Assembly (NCBI GenBank): GCA_046331705.1
Contig: JAXLQJ010000008.1
Location: forward strand, 1-64,000
Source of the DNA: JADJOY01 sp046331705 [NCBI: bacterium]
GTDB taxonomy: Bacteria; JADJOY01
Reading direction: 5' to 3'
Length of the DNA: 64,000 nt
Both the position numbers and the translations under genes were made by a program. How positions within the stretch are numbered: position 1 is the first letter of the stretch; the number at the start of each line of letters is the position of its first letter. The notes under the pieces were generated by a model. The model searched no databases and had not been told where the DNA came from. It worked only from the letters and a program-made list of their open reading frames with translations. Positions 35,276-47,392 of this stretch are shown here, piece by piece.

Positions 35276-35944
35276 TCAAGCGTTCGCGGTCGCGCCCGAG
35301 GCGCGACAGGCGCCGTCCACGATCAGGTACTGGGCCAGGTAGTAGGTCGCGTAGCCGGTGAGCACCAACGGAAGCGCCGGACGCGCGAGCACGAAGAAGT
35401 TGATGGGGATGTGGGAGTCGGAAAGCACGAACACGGCAGCGCCCCAGGCGATCCGGGCCGTCGACGCACGGTGGACCAGCGCGGCGACGGTCATGGCGCC
35501 GAGGATCGCGACGTAACCGATCACCGGCCACGCGACCGACCGCCCGTCGACGATCGGATCGCTGACGCCCACCCACGCCGCGGCGCACACGCAATAGAGA
35601 ATCGTGGCCGCGATCGAGATCGCGCGGCGCCTCCACAGCGCCGCGTCGCGCCGTCGCAAGAACGCGACGATGTACGCCAGATGACCGACCAGAAACGCCA
35701 CCATGCCTGGAACGAAGAGCCTCGGTGACGCGGTCGCGAGGAGAAAATCGCCCACCGATCCCATCGCCACGCCGAGCGTCACCGCGACGCCGTAGCCGGG
35801 GCGCGAGCCGCGCGCGGCCACCGCGACGAGCAAGGCCGTGGGAGCCGCCTTGAGCACCTCGATCCCCGCGAACGGCGGTACGAGACTGCTCGCGACCGAC
35901 ACCAGCGCGAGCGCGAGGTACGCGAGACGAGCGGCTGGGGTCAT
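35276..35944 (-). CDS. YhhN/TMEM86-family lysoplasmalogenase-like membrane protein
   Basis: A 222-residue integral membrane protein with about eight hydrophobic helices and the family marks GSVGDFLL and FVLSDSHIPINFF. Family members hydrolyse lysoplasmalogen ether lipids. The ATG at 35944 is preferred over a GTG 27 bases upstream because it begins nearer the first helix. It stands alone. Confidence 0.78.
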   Translation of the reverse strand: MTPAARLAYLALALVSVASSLVPPFAGIEVLKAAPTALLVAVAARGSRPGYGVAVTLGVAMGSVGDFLLATASPRLFVPGMVAFLVGHLAYIVAFLRRRDAALWRRRAISIAATILYCVCAAAWVGVSDPIVDGRSVAWPVIGYVAILGAMTVAALVHRASTARIAWGAAVFVLSDSHIPINFFVLARPALPLVLTGYATYYLAQYLIVDGACRASGATANA

Positions 35945-36067
35945 GAGATCGGCGACGCGGCGCGCGCGCACGGACTTCGCCGGGCGGCGCGCGAGCCGAG
36001 CCGCGCTCGGGCACGCCCGCCGAACCGTCGAGCCTTCATCGCCCGGCGAGGGAAGTCGCGCGAACCC

Positions 36068-38046
<1,979 letters not shown>

Positions 38047-38050
<4 letters not shown>

Positions 38051-39441
38051 GGCTCTCCGGACCTCCCCGGCTCGGCGCGGTCCAGCGCGCAACGAACCGC
38101 AATTCGTGTACCACCGTCGACGACCACATCCATCCCACCTCCGAGCTGCTCCAACATGTAACCCACGAGCCTGAGCCCCAGCGACTGGGACTGGGACACG
38201 TCGACGCCCGCGGGCATGCCCACGCCATCGTCGCACACCATCAAGACGAAGTGGCGCTCCCCGCGCCGCCTCAGGTCGACGCCGATCGTCCCCGGTCGTC
38301 CCGCCGGGAACGCATGCTTGAAGGCATTCGAAACCAATTCGTTCACGATCAGTCCCAGCGGCAACGCGATGTCCGGCGTCAGGACGATGTCGTCCGCACC
38401 GATCACCGTGCTCACGTGCGGCGCGACGGGCGCGTAACCGTGCGCCACCAGGCCCACCAAGCTCCGCAGGTAGTCCTCGGCGCCGACCTGCGAGACGTTC
38501 GCCGATTGGTAGAGCTTCTGGTGCACCAGCGACATCGCGCGCACGCGGTCGTGCACCTCCCGGAACACCGCCCGCAGCTGCGGGTCGTTGACCTTGCGCG
38601 CCTGCAGGTTGAGCAGGCTCGACACCAGCTGAAGGTTGTTCTTGACCCGGTGATGGATCTCCTTCAGCAGCGCTTCCTTCTCGGCCAGTGACGCGCGCAG
38701 CGCCCGCTCGCTCAGCTTGCGCTGGGTGATGTCGATGACCGAGGCGAGCACGAAGAGGCCGTCGGGCGTGTGGATCGGATTGAGCCCGATCTCCACGGGG
38801 ATCTCGGTGCCGTCGCGCCGGAGCCCGTTGAGGTCGCGCCCCGCGCCCATCGGCCGCATGCTGGGTGTGGCGAAGAACTCGCGGCGCTGGTCGGGGTGGC
38901 TCACCCGGAAGCGCTCGGGGACCAACACCTCGATCGACTCGCCGAGGATCTCGTCGCGCGGCCAGCCGAAGACCTGCTCGACCTGCGAGTTCATCAGCGT
39001 GATGCGGCCGTCGGCCGCCACCAGCAGCATCGCGCTCGGCGCCGCCTCGACGGCGAGCATCAAGCGCTCGGCGGCGCGCTTGCGCTCGGTGATGTCGATG
39101 ATCGACGCCAGCACGAACACGCCGTCTTCCCGCGGTAACGGCGTGAGCCCGATCTCGATGGGAACCTCGCCGCCATCCCGGCGGAGGCCGTAAAGGTCCC
39201 GACCCGCCCCCATCGGCCGAGCCTGGGGAGCCGCCAGGAACCCCTCACGGTGGCGCAAATGCTCAGCGCGGCAGCGCTCCGGGATCAGATCCTCGACGGG
39301 TCGTCCCACCAGCTCGACGCGGGACCAGCCGAAGAGCCGCTCGGCTTGCGAGTTCACCAGCAGCACGCGGCCATCGCTGGCGACCACGATCATCGCGCTG
39401 GGTGCGGCCTCGAAGACGGTCCGAAAGAGTCGCTCGGGCAT
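38047..39441 (-). CDS. PAS-PAS histidine kinase of the HisKA_2 type
   Basis: A 464-residue soluble sensor kinase. Two PAS domains (about residues 5-120 and 126-241) repeat closely: PMGAGRDLYGLRRDG at 76 matches PMGAGRDLNGLRRDG at 197, a period of 121, showing a tandem duplication. The kinase core has EIHHRVKNNLQLVSSLLNLQ, the phospho-accepting region of the HisKA_2/HWE-like family, and an ATPase domain with IVNELVSNAFKHAF and CDDGVGMP. It is coupled by overlap to the hybrid kinase, so the pair probably forms one relay. The start at 39441 gives the compact protein; upstream in-frame residues are not conserved. Confidence 0.88.
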
Positions 39442-39826
39442 GAGGATGACTGCCGTCGAATCGTGGGGATGCAGGCCGGGCGGGCACGAGCGTCGAACGG
39501 GCGCGGCGGACCGGCGCGCGCGACACCCGCGCGCCGAGCGAAGCCAAGTGTCGCGCCCTCCTCGTGCCGCTCGCAAGTCACTTCCGGAGAAGTCGCGAAC
39601 GGTTCCGCCACGCACCAGCTCGACTCGCGGGCGCCCCGGCGCATCGATCAAATGAGGGCGGGAATCCAGGCAAGTGCCGATGGCAGGGCACCCGCGAGTC
39701 GTGCCGGCGGGGCCTCCGTGGCTCGCGCGGCGCGGCGAACAGGCATCCTCGCCGGCGCTGCTCGCGACGTCGCGAGCGAAGGCCACGCCCCGCTCGCGGG
39801 CGGCGCGCGAATTCCGGCACGGACCG
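39442..39826. other. Intergenic region, nothing convincing
   Basis: These 385 bases lie upstream of the PAS kinase and downstream of the small cysteine protein gene. I find no gene, strong hairpin or promoter pair that I would report. Confidence 0.4.
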
Positions 39827-40312
39827 TCAGGCGGGTTCGCGTGTCGCGGACCCGAGCTGGCCCAGGCCCTCGCGAATGAAGCGCTCGAACGTGGGCAAGC
39901 CGGCGGCCGTCCACGCCCGTTCGACGTCCGCCTTGAAGCGGCGGTTCTTCTCCTGGATCGCCTCGAAGCGCTGGCGCGTCTCGACGCTCACTTCGTCGCC
40001 GAACAAGAAATGGCTGTCGTGGGTATCCACCGAGAAGACGAAGTCCTGGCAACCCGAGCAGCGTTCCAGCATCAGACGCGCGTGGGGGTAGTCGGCCGAG
40101 CCGAGGCGCAGGGCGAAACGCCCGGCCGGGCCATCACAACCATCCTCGGCCTCGACGCACGCGCATGCGAGGGCGCTGGTGATGTCGCTGCGCTCGAGGC
40201 ATTCGAGGCGCTCGGTCACCGCCGCCGGCGGCGAGCCGTCCGGATAGGCCCGCGCCAAGTAGATGCGAACGGCCTGGCGCAACGAATCGACGGGGATGTC
40301 CGCCAAGAGCAT
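39827..40312 (-). CDS. Small cysteine-containing protein of unknown function
   Basis: A 161-residue soluble protein I do not recognise. It has a cysteine-rich middle (CLERSD, ACACVEAEDGC, LERCSGC) in two or three clusters, which may bind metal, then a helical C-terminal half (RQRFEAIQEKNRRFKADVERAW). No signal peptide or membrane helix. It is divergent from the DUF4442 gene, 90 bases away. Confidence 0.65.
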   Translation of the reverse strand: MLLADIPVDSLRQAVRIYLARAYPDGSPPAAVTERLECLERSDITSALACACVEAEDGCDGPAGRFALRLGSADYPHARLMLERCSGCQDFVFSVDTHDSHFLFGDEVSVETRQRFEAIQEKNRRFKADVERAWTAAGLPTFERFIREGLGQLGSATREPA

Positions 40313-40402
40313 GAGGCTCGAGCCACGATTCGAGGACCGCGATCGAGTAGCCTAGCAGCTCTCGTCATCGGATTCCGGCACGCGAGCGGCGCGGAGGCAG
40401 GC

Positions 40403-40861
40403 ATGGCCGATCTGACCATCGATCTCGACAGCACGCGCACCATGGTCGAGCAGTTCATCCCGTTCGTCCGCAAGGTGGGTGTGGTGCTCGAGGAAGCGCG
40501 CCCGCGCCACGTGAAGCTGCGCTACCCGCCCCAGGATTCGAACCTGAATCACGTCGGCATGCAGCACGCGGGGGCGCTCTTCACCTTCGGCGAGACCTGC
40601 GGCGGCGCCGCGATCCTCGTGAGCTTCGATCTCGAGCCGGTGATCCTGGTGGCGAAGAGCGCGCGCATCGACTACCGAAAGCCCGTTTACGACGCCATCT
40701 GGTGCGAGATCGACGTACCCGCTCAGACCGTGGAGCGCGTCGAGCGCGACCTCGCCGCAACCGGCAAGGCGCTCTACCCGCTCACCATGGAAGCCACCAA
40801 CGCCGCCGGCGAGCTGGTCTTCCAGATGACCGTGGATTTTCACTTCCGCAAGCGAGCGTGA
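40403..40861 (+). CDS. DUF4442/PaaI-like hotdog-fold protein
   Basis: A 152-residue protein of the hotdog thioesterase superfamily, DUF4442 type. Marks are VRKVGVVLEEARPRHVKLRYP, NHVGMQHAGALFTFGETCGG, and KSARIDYRKPVYDAIWCEI. It probably acts on an acyl-CoA or acyl-ACP thioester, though many DUF4442 members lack proven activity. GGAGG precedes the ATG. The last 80 bases overlap, on the other strand, the end of the frameshifted HEAT-repeat gene. Confidence 0.82.
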   Translation: MADLTIDLDSTRTMVEQFIPFVRKVGVVLEEARPRHVKLRYPPQDSNLNHVGMQHAGALFTFGETCGGAAILVSFDLEPVILVAKSARIDYRKPVYDAIWCEIDVPAQTVERVERDLAATGKALYPLTMEATNAAGELVFQMTVDFHFRKRA

Positions 40862-41108
40862 GCGTCCCTTCGGCGCGCGGCCCCTCGATCCGATCCAGCG
40901 CCCGCCGCACGCACTCCCCGAGCTCGACGTCCTCTCGGAGCGCGCGCAGCCCCTCCGCCGCCGGGGCTGCCCCGGGTCCGATGGCGCCGAGCGCGCGACG
41001 CAGCTCGGGCAGCACATCGCGGGCGAGCGCGCCCCGCGCTCCCAGAATCGTCGCCGCCCGACGCCGAGCACCGGGGCTCGCGTGCTTCAACGCTTCACCG
41101 AGCGCGCC
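40782..41108 (-). CDS. HEAT-repeat C-terminal part of a frameshifted gene
   Basis: About 108 codons in a frame one base away from the upstream part. They read GALGEALKHASPGARRRA, ILGARGALARDVLPELRRAL and LGECVRRALDRIEG, three helical pairs with the look of HEAT or Armadillo repeats. There is no start of its own. A single extra base in the CCCC run at 41107-41110 (GGGG on the coding strand) would join it in frame to the part at 41095-41715. The 3' end overlaps the DUF4442 gene by 80 bases. Confidence 0.55.
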   Translation of the reverse strand, partial: GALGEALKHASPGARRRAATILGARGALARDVLPELRRALGAIGPGAAPAAEGLRALREDVELGECVRRALDRIEGPRAEGTLTLACGSENPRSSGRPARRRRWWLPW

Positions 41109-41715
41109 CCGCGCCCGGAACCCACACCTCGGCGACGTTCCAGCGCGCGCCGTGTTGCTCGAATCGCGCCGACCAGCCGGGATGCCCGAAGACTCCGACG
41201 AAACGATGGATCCAGCCGTCCTCGTCGATCCAGAGCTCGTGGTCGCCCTGCTCCCGCGGCACCAATCCGAACGCGAGCTCTCGCCACTCGGACGCGCTCG
41301 AGGAGAGCGAGACCGCCACGCGACTGCGCCGCTCTCCCATCGGCTGAGCCCGCCAGTCGCCCCGACGCGCGGGGCGCACCGACACCACGAACGCCGGCAG
41401 ACGGCGGGTGCGCGCGGAAGACCGCCCGAGCCCGAAGACGTGCATCGGCTCCACATGCGTCCAGAACGACCGCCGCGCGGCGCGTTCGGCATCGCCGAGA
41501 GACGCGAACGGCCCCGCGAGCGCCAGCGCGCGCCAACCGCGCGGCGCCACCGGACGGCGATCGCGATCGCCGCAAGCGTGCGCTGGCAACACCCAGAGCT
41601 CGGACGGTTCGCGGGTCCAGCGCGCCAGCTCGGCGATCCGGTAGCGCAACCGATCGGAACGCCGAAACCGTGCCCGGACCTCCGGCGGGAGACGCTGGAA
41701 CGGACCGGTCGACAT
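41095..41715 (-). CDS. Unknown protein, N-terminal part of a frameshifted HEAT-repeat gene
   Basis: A 206-residue frame beginning MSTGPFQRLPPEVRARFRRS, with Trp-rich blocks ELWVLPAHACGD and RRSFWTHVEPMHVFGLGRSS. A conserved-looking end, WIDEDGWIHRFVGVFGHPGW and WNVAEVWVPGAG, is cut by TGA. Family not recognised. Repairing the one-base insertion at 41107-41110 gives about 310 residues ending in HEAT-like repeats. The intact N-terminal part and matching continuation argue for sequencing error or recent inactivation rather than two genes. Confidence 0.6.
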   Translation of the reverse strand: MSTGPFQRLPPEVRARFRRSDRLRYRIAELARWTREPSELWVLPAHACGDRDRRPVAPRGWRALALAGPFASLGDAERAARRSFWTHVEPMHVFGLGRSSARTRRLPAFVVSVRPARRGDWRAQPMGERRSRVAVSLSSSASEWRELAFGLVPREQGDHELWIDEDGWIHRFVGVFGHPGWSARFEQHGARWNVAEVWVPGAGRAR

Positions 41716-41807
41716 GGGCGCGGGATCGCGTGAGACTCGGTTCGAACGGCCAGGTGCTCGGCGGTGTGCTCGGCCGTTGCCGTACCACGAATCGAAGGAG
41801 AGCCGGA

Positions 41808-42872
41808 ATGACGACGGGAACGGTGGTGATCGAGACCTTCACGAGCAAGGTGCTGAAGGGGAATCGACTCGGCGATCCACACGTGCGGCGATTGCCGGTC
41901 TACCTACCGCCTTCCTACGCCGACGGCCGCGCGAGCTACCCGACCGTCTACGTGCTCGCGGGCTTCACCGGCAGCGGCGAGATGCTGCTCAATCGCAGCG
42001 CCTGGTCCGAGACCTTCGCGGAGCGCTGTGACCGGCTCATCGCCGACAAGCGCATGCTCGAGTCGATCGTGGTCTTTCCCGATTGCTTCACCGACCTGGG
42101 CGGCAGCCAGTACCTCAACTCGACCGCCACCGGCCGCTACGAGGACTACCTGATCGACGAGATCGTTCCCTTCGTCGACCAGCGCTTCCGCACCATCCCG
42201 GGCGCCGCCGCGCGCGCGATCATGGGGAAGTCGAGCGGCGGCTACGGCGCCTTGGTGCTCGGCATGCGCCACCCGGACGTGTTCCGCGTGGTGTGTTGCA
42301 CGTCCGGCGACATGTACTTCCTGTACTGCTACCTCCCCGACTTCCCCAAGGCGCTGGATGCCTTTCGGCGCCATGGCGGCAACGCGGCCTCGTTCCTCGT
42401 CGAATGGCGGAAGATGCGGCATCGCTCCGCCTCACGCCTCTTCCCCGCCATCAACACGCTCGGCATGGCCGCGTGCTACTCGCCCAACCCGAAGAGCGAG
42501 CTCGGCTTCGACCTGCCTTTCGACGAGACCACCGGACTCTTGCGCGAGCGCGTCTGGGAGCGCTGGCTCGCGTGGGACCCCGTTCGCATGGTCGACCGCT
42601 ACGCCACCAACCTGAAGCAGCTCTCGGCGCTCTTCCTCGACTGCGGGACGCGCGACGAGTTCAACCTGCACCACGGCATGCGGATCTTCAGCGCCCGTGC
42701 CCAGAAGCTCGGCATCCCGCACGAGGTCGAGGAATTCGACGACGGCCACATGAGCATCGGCTATCGCTACGACCGATCCCTCGAGGTGGCGTCACGGGCG
42801 TTCAAGCAGGCGCTGCGCCCGCCGACGGCGAAGCGCGCGGTGCGCCGCGGCGGCGCTGCCCGGCCACGCTGA
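41808..42872 (+). CDS. Esterase-D-like alpha/beta hydrolase
   Basis: A 354-residue hydrolase of the putative esterase family (Fes/EstD/antigen-85 relatives). The nucleophile elbow is [13 protein letters not shown], with Ser after GKS. Other triad candidates are D in [10 protein letters not shown] and H in [12 protein letters not shown]. Blocks [35 protein letters not shown] and [17 protein letters not shown] are typical. AAGGAG lies upstream of the ATG. There is no signal peptide, so it works in the cytosol; the substrate is unknown. The tail is basic and possibly disordered. Confidence 0.87.
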   Translation: MTTGTVVIETFTSKVLKGNRLGDPHVRRLPVYLPPSYADGRASYPTVYVLAGFTGSGEMLLNRSAWSETFAERCDRLIADKRMLESIVVFPDCFTDLGGSQYLNSTATGRYEDYLIDEIVPFVDQRFRTIPGAAARAIMGKSSGGYGALVLGMRHPDVFRVVCCTSGDMYFLYCYLPDFPKALDAFRRHGGNAASFLVEWRKMRHRSASRLFPAINTLGMAACYSPNPKSELGFDLPFDETTGLLRERVWERWLAWDPVRMVDRYATNLKQLSALFLDCGTRDEFNLHHGMRIFSARAQKLGIPHEVEEFDDGHMSIGYRYDRSLEVASRAFKQALRPPTAKRAVRRGGAARPR

Positions 42873-43261
42873 GGGCCGCGCGAGCGCGTGCCGCCGCGGA
42901 ACCCGCGCGAGCACCTCGCCTCGCGCGCAGCGCACCCGGCAAGAATTGCCGGTGCCCTGCCCAGGAACGCGTCCGCGCGTCCCACGCAGTGGCGCTCGAT
43001 CATGCTCGCGGCGCCGCGGTGACACGACGCGAGCGTGAGCCAGACTCGGTCGCGACGGCCGCGAGATCCGCTCGGCCGGCCGCAACCCATCGTCGCGACG
43101 CCACGATTTCCGCGGTCCTCGCCCGTGCCGATGCGTCGACGAGCACTCCGCGAGTCCCAGCGTTCGACGCGCCGGTGGCGCGTCGCGGTGACCCAGCCAT
43201 CAGGGCACGATACGTGCTTCCTGGCGACGCGCGCGGAACCGTTCGCTGCGAGCAAGACCGG
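42873..43261. other. Intergenic region with a small inverted repeat
   Basis: No gene is seen in these 389 bases. A 7-bp perfect inverted repeat (CCGGCAA, GAA, TTGCCGG) lies at 42936-42952, about 64 bases after the esterase stop. It lacks a T-tract. I find no clear promoter for the chemoreceptor that follows. Confidence 0.4.
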
Positions 43262-45376
43262 ATGAAGATCATGCGTGTGCACCGAATCGGAGTTCAGCTC
43301 GCACTGTGGGCGGGCGTGTGCTCGCTGCTCGCCGTCGGCGGGTTGGTCGCCGTGCTCGTCGTTTCCGTGGATCGAGCGTTCGAAGCCAAGAGCTACGAGG
43401 ACCTGGGGCACGTGGCGGAGCTGGTGGTGGGGCAGATCGACACGTTCCACGCCACCGTCGAGGGCGCCGCGGTCCACGCGTCCGATCTGCTCGCCGCGCG
43501 CCATCCGGGAGCGTTCGAGCTGGACACCACGACGACCATCGAGGTGGGCAGCGCGAAGACGCCGCGCATGACGCACGATGGGCACGTGCTGAACCTCGAC
43601 CTCGCCGCGGTCGACGCGTTCACCCGCGACACCGGCGCCGCCGCGACGATCTTCGCGCGCACGGGTGACGACTTCGTGCGCATCGCGACGTCACTCCAGA
43701 AGGAGGACGGATCGCGGGCGATGGGCACTCCGCTCGGCGCGGCGCATCCCGCTCGCGCGGGGCTGCTCGCCGGCAACGCCTACCTGGGCCCGGCCACGCT
43801 CTTCGGCCGCTTCTACATCACCCAGTACCGGCCGATCCGGGACGCGCGGCGGCAGGTCATCGGCGCACTGTTCGTGGGCATCGATTGCAGCCAGCAGATG
43901 GGCCAACTGCTCTCCCACACCGGCGAGATTCGGTTGGGCGAGCACGGATTCGTGTGGATCGTCGAGAATCGGCCCGGCCCCACGCTGGGGAAGCTGATCT
44001 TGCACCCGACGCTGCGCGGGAAGAACGCCATGGCCTCCGCGGACTCCGTGCCCGAGTACGTGCGCGCGGTCATGGCTGCGAAGCCCGGCCCGTTGCACTT
44101 CGACGCCAACGGCGACGAGCGCGTGGGCGTGGTGCGCGACCTCGACGCCTGGGGCTGGCGCATCGTCTCGGACGCCAGCCACGCCGAGGCCGAGGCGGCG
44201 AGCCGTCGAGTGGCGCTGCTGGTGACCGGGCTCGGGCTGGCGGTGGTGATCCTCTTCACGGTCGCGACCGGCTGGATGATCCGCCGCAAGCTCCGGCCGC
44301 TCGCCGACGTGGTCGCGGCGGCGCGACGGCTCGGCGAAGGTGACCTCACGACGCCGGTTCCGTACGCGCGCGCGGACGAGATCGGCGAGCTCGCCACGGT
44401 GATGGGCTCGGCGATGCGCTCCATGAGCGAGATCGTGGACGGCATCCACGAGCAGACGTCCGCGCTGGCTCAGGCATCGGAGTCCGCCGCAGAGACCAGC
44501 GCGCGCATGTCCGCAGGCGCCGACCAGGTCTCCGAGCTCGCGCGCAAAGTGGCCGACGCCGCGGACCACGCGTCGGAGAACATCGGCTCGGTGGCAGCCG
44601 CGGTGGGCCAGATGGGCGCGAGCGTGCAAGAGATCGCGAAGAACGCGACCGAGGCGGCCACCGTCTCGATCACGGCGGCGAGCACCGCGCGCAGCGCCGC
44701 CGAGAGCGTCGCTCGCCTCGACCAGCGCAGCGCCGACATCGGCAACATCGTGAAGCTGGTGCGGTCGATCGCCGAGCAAACCAACCTGCTGGCGCTCAAC
44801 GCCACCATCGAGGCCGCGCGCGCCGGCGAAGCGGGCCGCGGATTCGCCGTGGTGGCGAACGAGGTCAAGACGCTCGCTTCGGCGACCGCCAGTGCCACCA
44901 CCGACATCTCCACGACCATCGACGCGATCCAAGCCGACACCGCTGGCGCGGTGCGGTCCATCGGCGAGATCGGCGCGATCGTCGAGCGGGTCACCGCGAT
45001 CCAGACCGCGATCGCGACGGCGGTCGAGGAGCAAACCAGCGTCACGCGTGAGATCACCAACAACGTCGATGCCGCCGCCGGGCGAAGTCGCGAGATCTCG
45101 TCGGAGGCGGCCGGCGTCGCGGAGGGTGCCGCAGCCACCTCGGACGGGGCTCAGCTCACCGCACGCGCGGCGGCCGACGTGAAAGCGGCCAACGAGGAGC
45201 TCACTCGACTCGTCCTACGCTTTCGCACCGTGCCGCGCATCGCTCCCGGTCCGCCGACCGCGACTCCGTCGCCGACCGCTGGCCCGCGAGCGACGACGTA
45301 CGCGCCGGTCGGGACCCCGCTCGTCGGCGACAGATTCGTCGCGGCGCACGACGGTCACGCAGCCGCGGCGCGGTGA
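43262..45376 (+). CDS. Methyl-accepting chemotaxis protein with Cache sensor
   Basis: A 704-residue chemoreceptor. One N-terminal helix (residues 9-34, [17 protein letters not shown]) and a second near 320 ([16 protein letters not shown]) bracket a periplasmic Cache-type sensor (blocks [44 protein letters not shown]). A HAMP linker follows, then the signalling domain with the hairpin tip [36 protein letters not shown], which is nearly invariant in receptors. It relays a small-molecule signal to CheW/CheA, whose genes are not here. The C-terminus is Pro/Thr-rich. Confidence 0.93.
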   Translation: MKIMRVHRIGVQLALWAGVCSLLAVGGLVAVLVVSVDRAFEAKSYEDLGHVAELVVGQIDTFHATVEGAAVHASDLLAARHPGAFELDTTTTIEVGSAKTPRMTHDGHVLNLDLAAVDAFTRDTGAAATIFARTGDDFVRIATSLQKEDGSRAMGTPLGAAHPARAGLLAGNAYLGPATLFGRFYITQYRPIRDARRQVIGALFVGIDCSQQMGQLLSHTGEIRLGEHGFVWIVENRPGPTLGKLILHPTLRGKNAMASADSVPEYVRAVMAAKPGPLHFDANGDERVGVVRDLDAWGWRIVSDASHAEAEAASRRVALLVTGLGLAVVILFTVATGWMIRRKLRPLADVVAAARRLGEGDLTTPVPYARADEIGELATVMGSAMRSMSEIVDGIHEQTSALAQASESAAETSARMSAGADQVSELARKVADAADHASENIGSVAAAVGQMGASVQEIAKNATEAATVSITAASTARSAAESVARLDQRSADIGNIVKLVRSIAEQTNLLALNATIEAARAGEAGRGFAVVANEVKTLASATASATTDISTTIDAIQADTAGAVRSIGEIGAIVERVTAIQTAIATAVEEQTSVTREITNNVDAAAGRSREISSEAAGVAEGAAATSDGAQLTARAAADVKAANEELTRLVLRFRTVPRIAPGPPTATPSPTAGPRATTYAPVGTPLVGDRFVAAHDGHAAAAR

Positions 45377-45377
45377 C

Positions 45378-45959
45378 TCAGTCCGACGTGCTCGCCGCGC
45401 ACGGCGCGACGGAGTGACGACGGAAGAGCCGCGCCAACGCCACTCCGATCGCGAGCCCGATCCCCCACGTGATCGGGTCGCGCCACTCGACGAGCTTGAG
45501 GTACGTCGTTCCCACGAGCCCGACGACCGCCAGCGCCGCGTAGCGCCGATCGCGCGTGGTGAGCGCGGTGTACGAAAGAAAGAGCGCGTGCCCGGAGAGC
45601 GGCACGAGGGTGAAGAGCGGCGCGCTGCGCGTGGCCGAGAGCGTGAAGACCACACCGTCGATCGCGATCTGCCGAGCCGAGAGCGCCGCGAGCCAGTCGA
45701 GCCGCGTGGCGGCCCACAGCGGCGCGATGAACGTCATCGGGGCCACGTAGTAGGTGGCGTAGTCGAGCGACAGGAAATCCGGGAACGGACGCGTGCCGCC
45801 GATGAGCTTCGCGAGCGGCGCCCAGCGCACCGTCAGCACGGGCAGCACCAGCGCCGCCACGCACAGCAGCGCGCGCGGCGCGTCGGGATGGCGCACCAGC
45901 GCGGCGCGCGCGGAGGCGACGCAGGCGCGCGCGCGGCGCGGAATCGAATCGAGCGTCAT
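45378..45959 (-). CDS. Multispanning membrane protein of unknown function
   Basis: A 193-residue protein with about five hydrophobic segments (LLCVAALVLPVLTV, YYVAPMTFIAPLWAA, IDGVVFTLSATRSA, HALFLSYTALT, YAALAVVGLVGTTY). The ATG at 45959 is chosen because the 15 codons before it are not hydrophobic. I do not recognise its family. It lies alone, convergent with the chemoreceptor. Confidence 0.6.
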   Translation of the reverse strand: MTLDSIPRRARACVASARAALVRHPDAPRALLCVAALVLPVLTVRWAPLAKLIGGTRPFPDFLSLDYATYYVAPMTFIAPLWAATRLDWLAALSARQIAIDGVVFTLSATRSAPLFTLVPLSGHALFLSYTALTTRDRRYAALAVVGLVGTTYLKLVEWRDPITWGIGLAIGVALARLFRRHSVAPCAASTSD

Positions 45960-46026
45960 CGAGGCTCGGGCACGCGAGGAGGCTCGCTCCCGCGAGCGTA
46001 GCACCGAGCGCGCGCTGCTCAGGTGC

Positions 46027-47235
46027 TCAGACCGCGCCGATCATGGTGAAGATGGGCAGGTACATCGCGATGATCAGCCCGCCCACGGTGAGCCCCAGGA
46101 ACACCATCATCAACGGCTCGAGGAGCGAGGTGAGCGCCTTCACCGCGACGTCCACCTCGTCCTCGTAGAAGTCGGCGATCTTCGCCAGCATCGTGTCCAT
46201 CGAGCCGGTGGCCTCGCCGACCGCGATCATCTGCACCACCATCTCGGGGAAGACGTCCGTTTCCGCGAGCGGCTCGGCGATCGAGCGGCCCTCGCTGATG
46301 CTGGCGCGCGTGCGCAGGATGGCTGCCTCGAGGGTGCGGTTGCCGGCCGTCTTGGCGGTGATCGCCAGCGATTCGAGGATCGGCACGCCGCTGCCGATCA
46401 TGGTGCCGAGGGTGCGCGTGAAGCGCGCGACGCCGGCTTTCGCGACGATCGCGCCCAGCACCGGCACGCGCAGCAGCCAGCGATCCACCACGCGGCGGCC
46501 CGTCTCGCTGCGATACGCGGCGCGCACCGCGACGACGGCCGAGCCCGACGCGGCCAGGATGAGGAAGAGGTACTCCTTCATCCAATGGCTCAGGTCGATC
46601 ACCAGCTGGGTGGGCGCGGGCATCGGTGCGCCCAGACCGTCGAAGAGCTTCTCGAAGGTCGGGATCACGAAGACCAGGATCACGCCCGTCACGATCACCG
46701 CCACGCTCACGATCGCCGACGGATAGACGAGCGCCCCTCGCACCTGTCGTCGCAGCTTCTGCCCCTTCTCGATGAAGGCGGCGAGACGGTTGAGGATGGT
46801 GTCGAGGATGCCGCCGATCTCGCCGGCTTCCACCAAGCTCACGAAGAGCTCGTCGAAGACCCGCGGGTGCTTGGCCAAGCTCTCGGCGAACGTCTGTCCG
46901 GATTCGATGCCCGTCTTCACGTCGGCCAGGACCGCGCGCAGGGTCGGCTCGCCGCGCTGGCGCGACAGGATGTCGAGGCTCTGAACCAAGGGGAGGCCGG
47001 CGTCGATCATCGTGGCGAGCTGGCGGATGAAGACCACCACGTCGCGCGCCTTCACGCTGGCGGGAAACGCACGCAGCTCGACTCGAGCGAGCCGCGCGCG
47101 AAGCCGCGCGTGCGGCTCGCCACCGGACACGCGCGATCGCACCGCCGCACGGACCGCACGCGTGCGCGCCTCCGGCGACGGATGCGCCTTGGGAGCGGGA
47201 CGTTCGAGTGTGGACCTCGGATTCGCCGCGTTCAT
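46027..47235 (-). CDS. PilC/GspF inner-membrane platform protein
   Basis: A 402-residue membrane protein of type IV pilus/type II secretion systems. It carries the duplicated GspF domain: first copy FIRQLATMIDAGLPLVQSLDILSRQ and EAGEIGGILDTILNRLA; second copy FTRTLGTMIGSGVPILESLAI and VGEATGSMDTMLAKIADFYE. Three membrane helices match the family, including the C-terminal FLGLTVGGLIIAMYLPIF. The ATG is chosen for its GGGGGAACG leader. No pilB, pilT, pilM or pilin genes are nearby, so this is a solo gene; the rest must be encoded elsewhere. Confidence 0.87.
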   Translation of the reverse strand: MNAANPRSTLERPAPKAHPSPEARTRAVRAAVRSRVSGGEPHARLRARLARVELRAFPASVKARDVVVFIRQLATMIDAGLPLVQSLDILSRQRGEPTLRAVLADVKTGIESGQTFAESLAKHPRVFDELFVSLVEAGEIGGILDTILNRLAAFIEKGQKLRRQVRGALVYPSAIVSVAVIVTGVILVFVIPTFEKLFDGLGAPMPAPTQLVIDLSHWMKEYLFLILAASGSAVVAVRAAYRSETGRRVVDRWLLRVPVLGAIVAKAGVARFTRTLGTMIGSGVPILESLAITAKTAGNRTLEAAILRTRASISEGRSIAEPLAETDVFPEMVVQMIAVGEATGSMDTMLAKIADFYEDEVDVAVKALTSLLEPLMMVFLGLTVGGLIIAMYLPIFTMIGAV

Positions 47236-47249
47236 CGTTCCCCCCGTTC

Positions 47250-47309
47250 GCACGGCACCCGCCGTGCTGAAATTTGCATATAGCAAACTATGACACGACT
47301 CAATTTGCA
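47250..47309 (-). promoter_or_regulatory. AT-rich divergent promoter region with two inverted repeats
   Basis: Between pilC and the GST gene, unusually AT-rich for this DNA. It has TTTGC-ATATA-GCAAA (47273-47287) and a 7-bp hairpin GCACGGC/GCCGTGC (47250-47267) in the pilC leader. On the minus strand TTGAGT and TATATG are 15 bases apart, a short spacer, so the promoter call is tentative. Confidence 0.35.
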
Positions 47310-47392
47310 ACGAAAATCGGCGCGCGAGGTCCCGCCGGCAGGCCGTTGGGTCGGGCGTCGCGACCAGCTACACCGCCGCATCGGGGGGCGCG

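Noticed and set aside
40530-40550. T-loop-like sequence AGGATTCGAACCT, suggesting a tRNA
   Set aside because: It lies inside the DUF4442 gene in a conserved coding block and lacks the other tRNA arms.
42936-42952. Inverted repeat after the esterase gene as a terminator
   Set aside because: The stem is short, lies 64 bases after the stop and has no T-tract.
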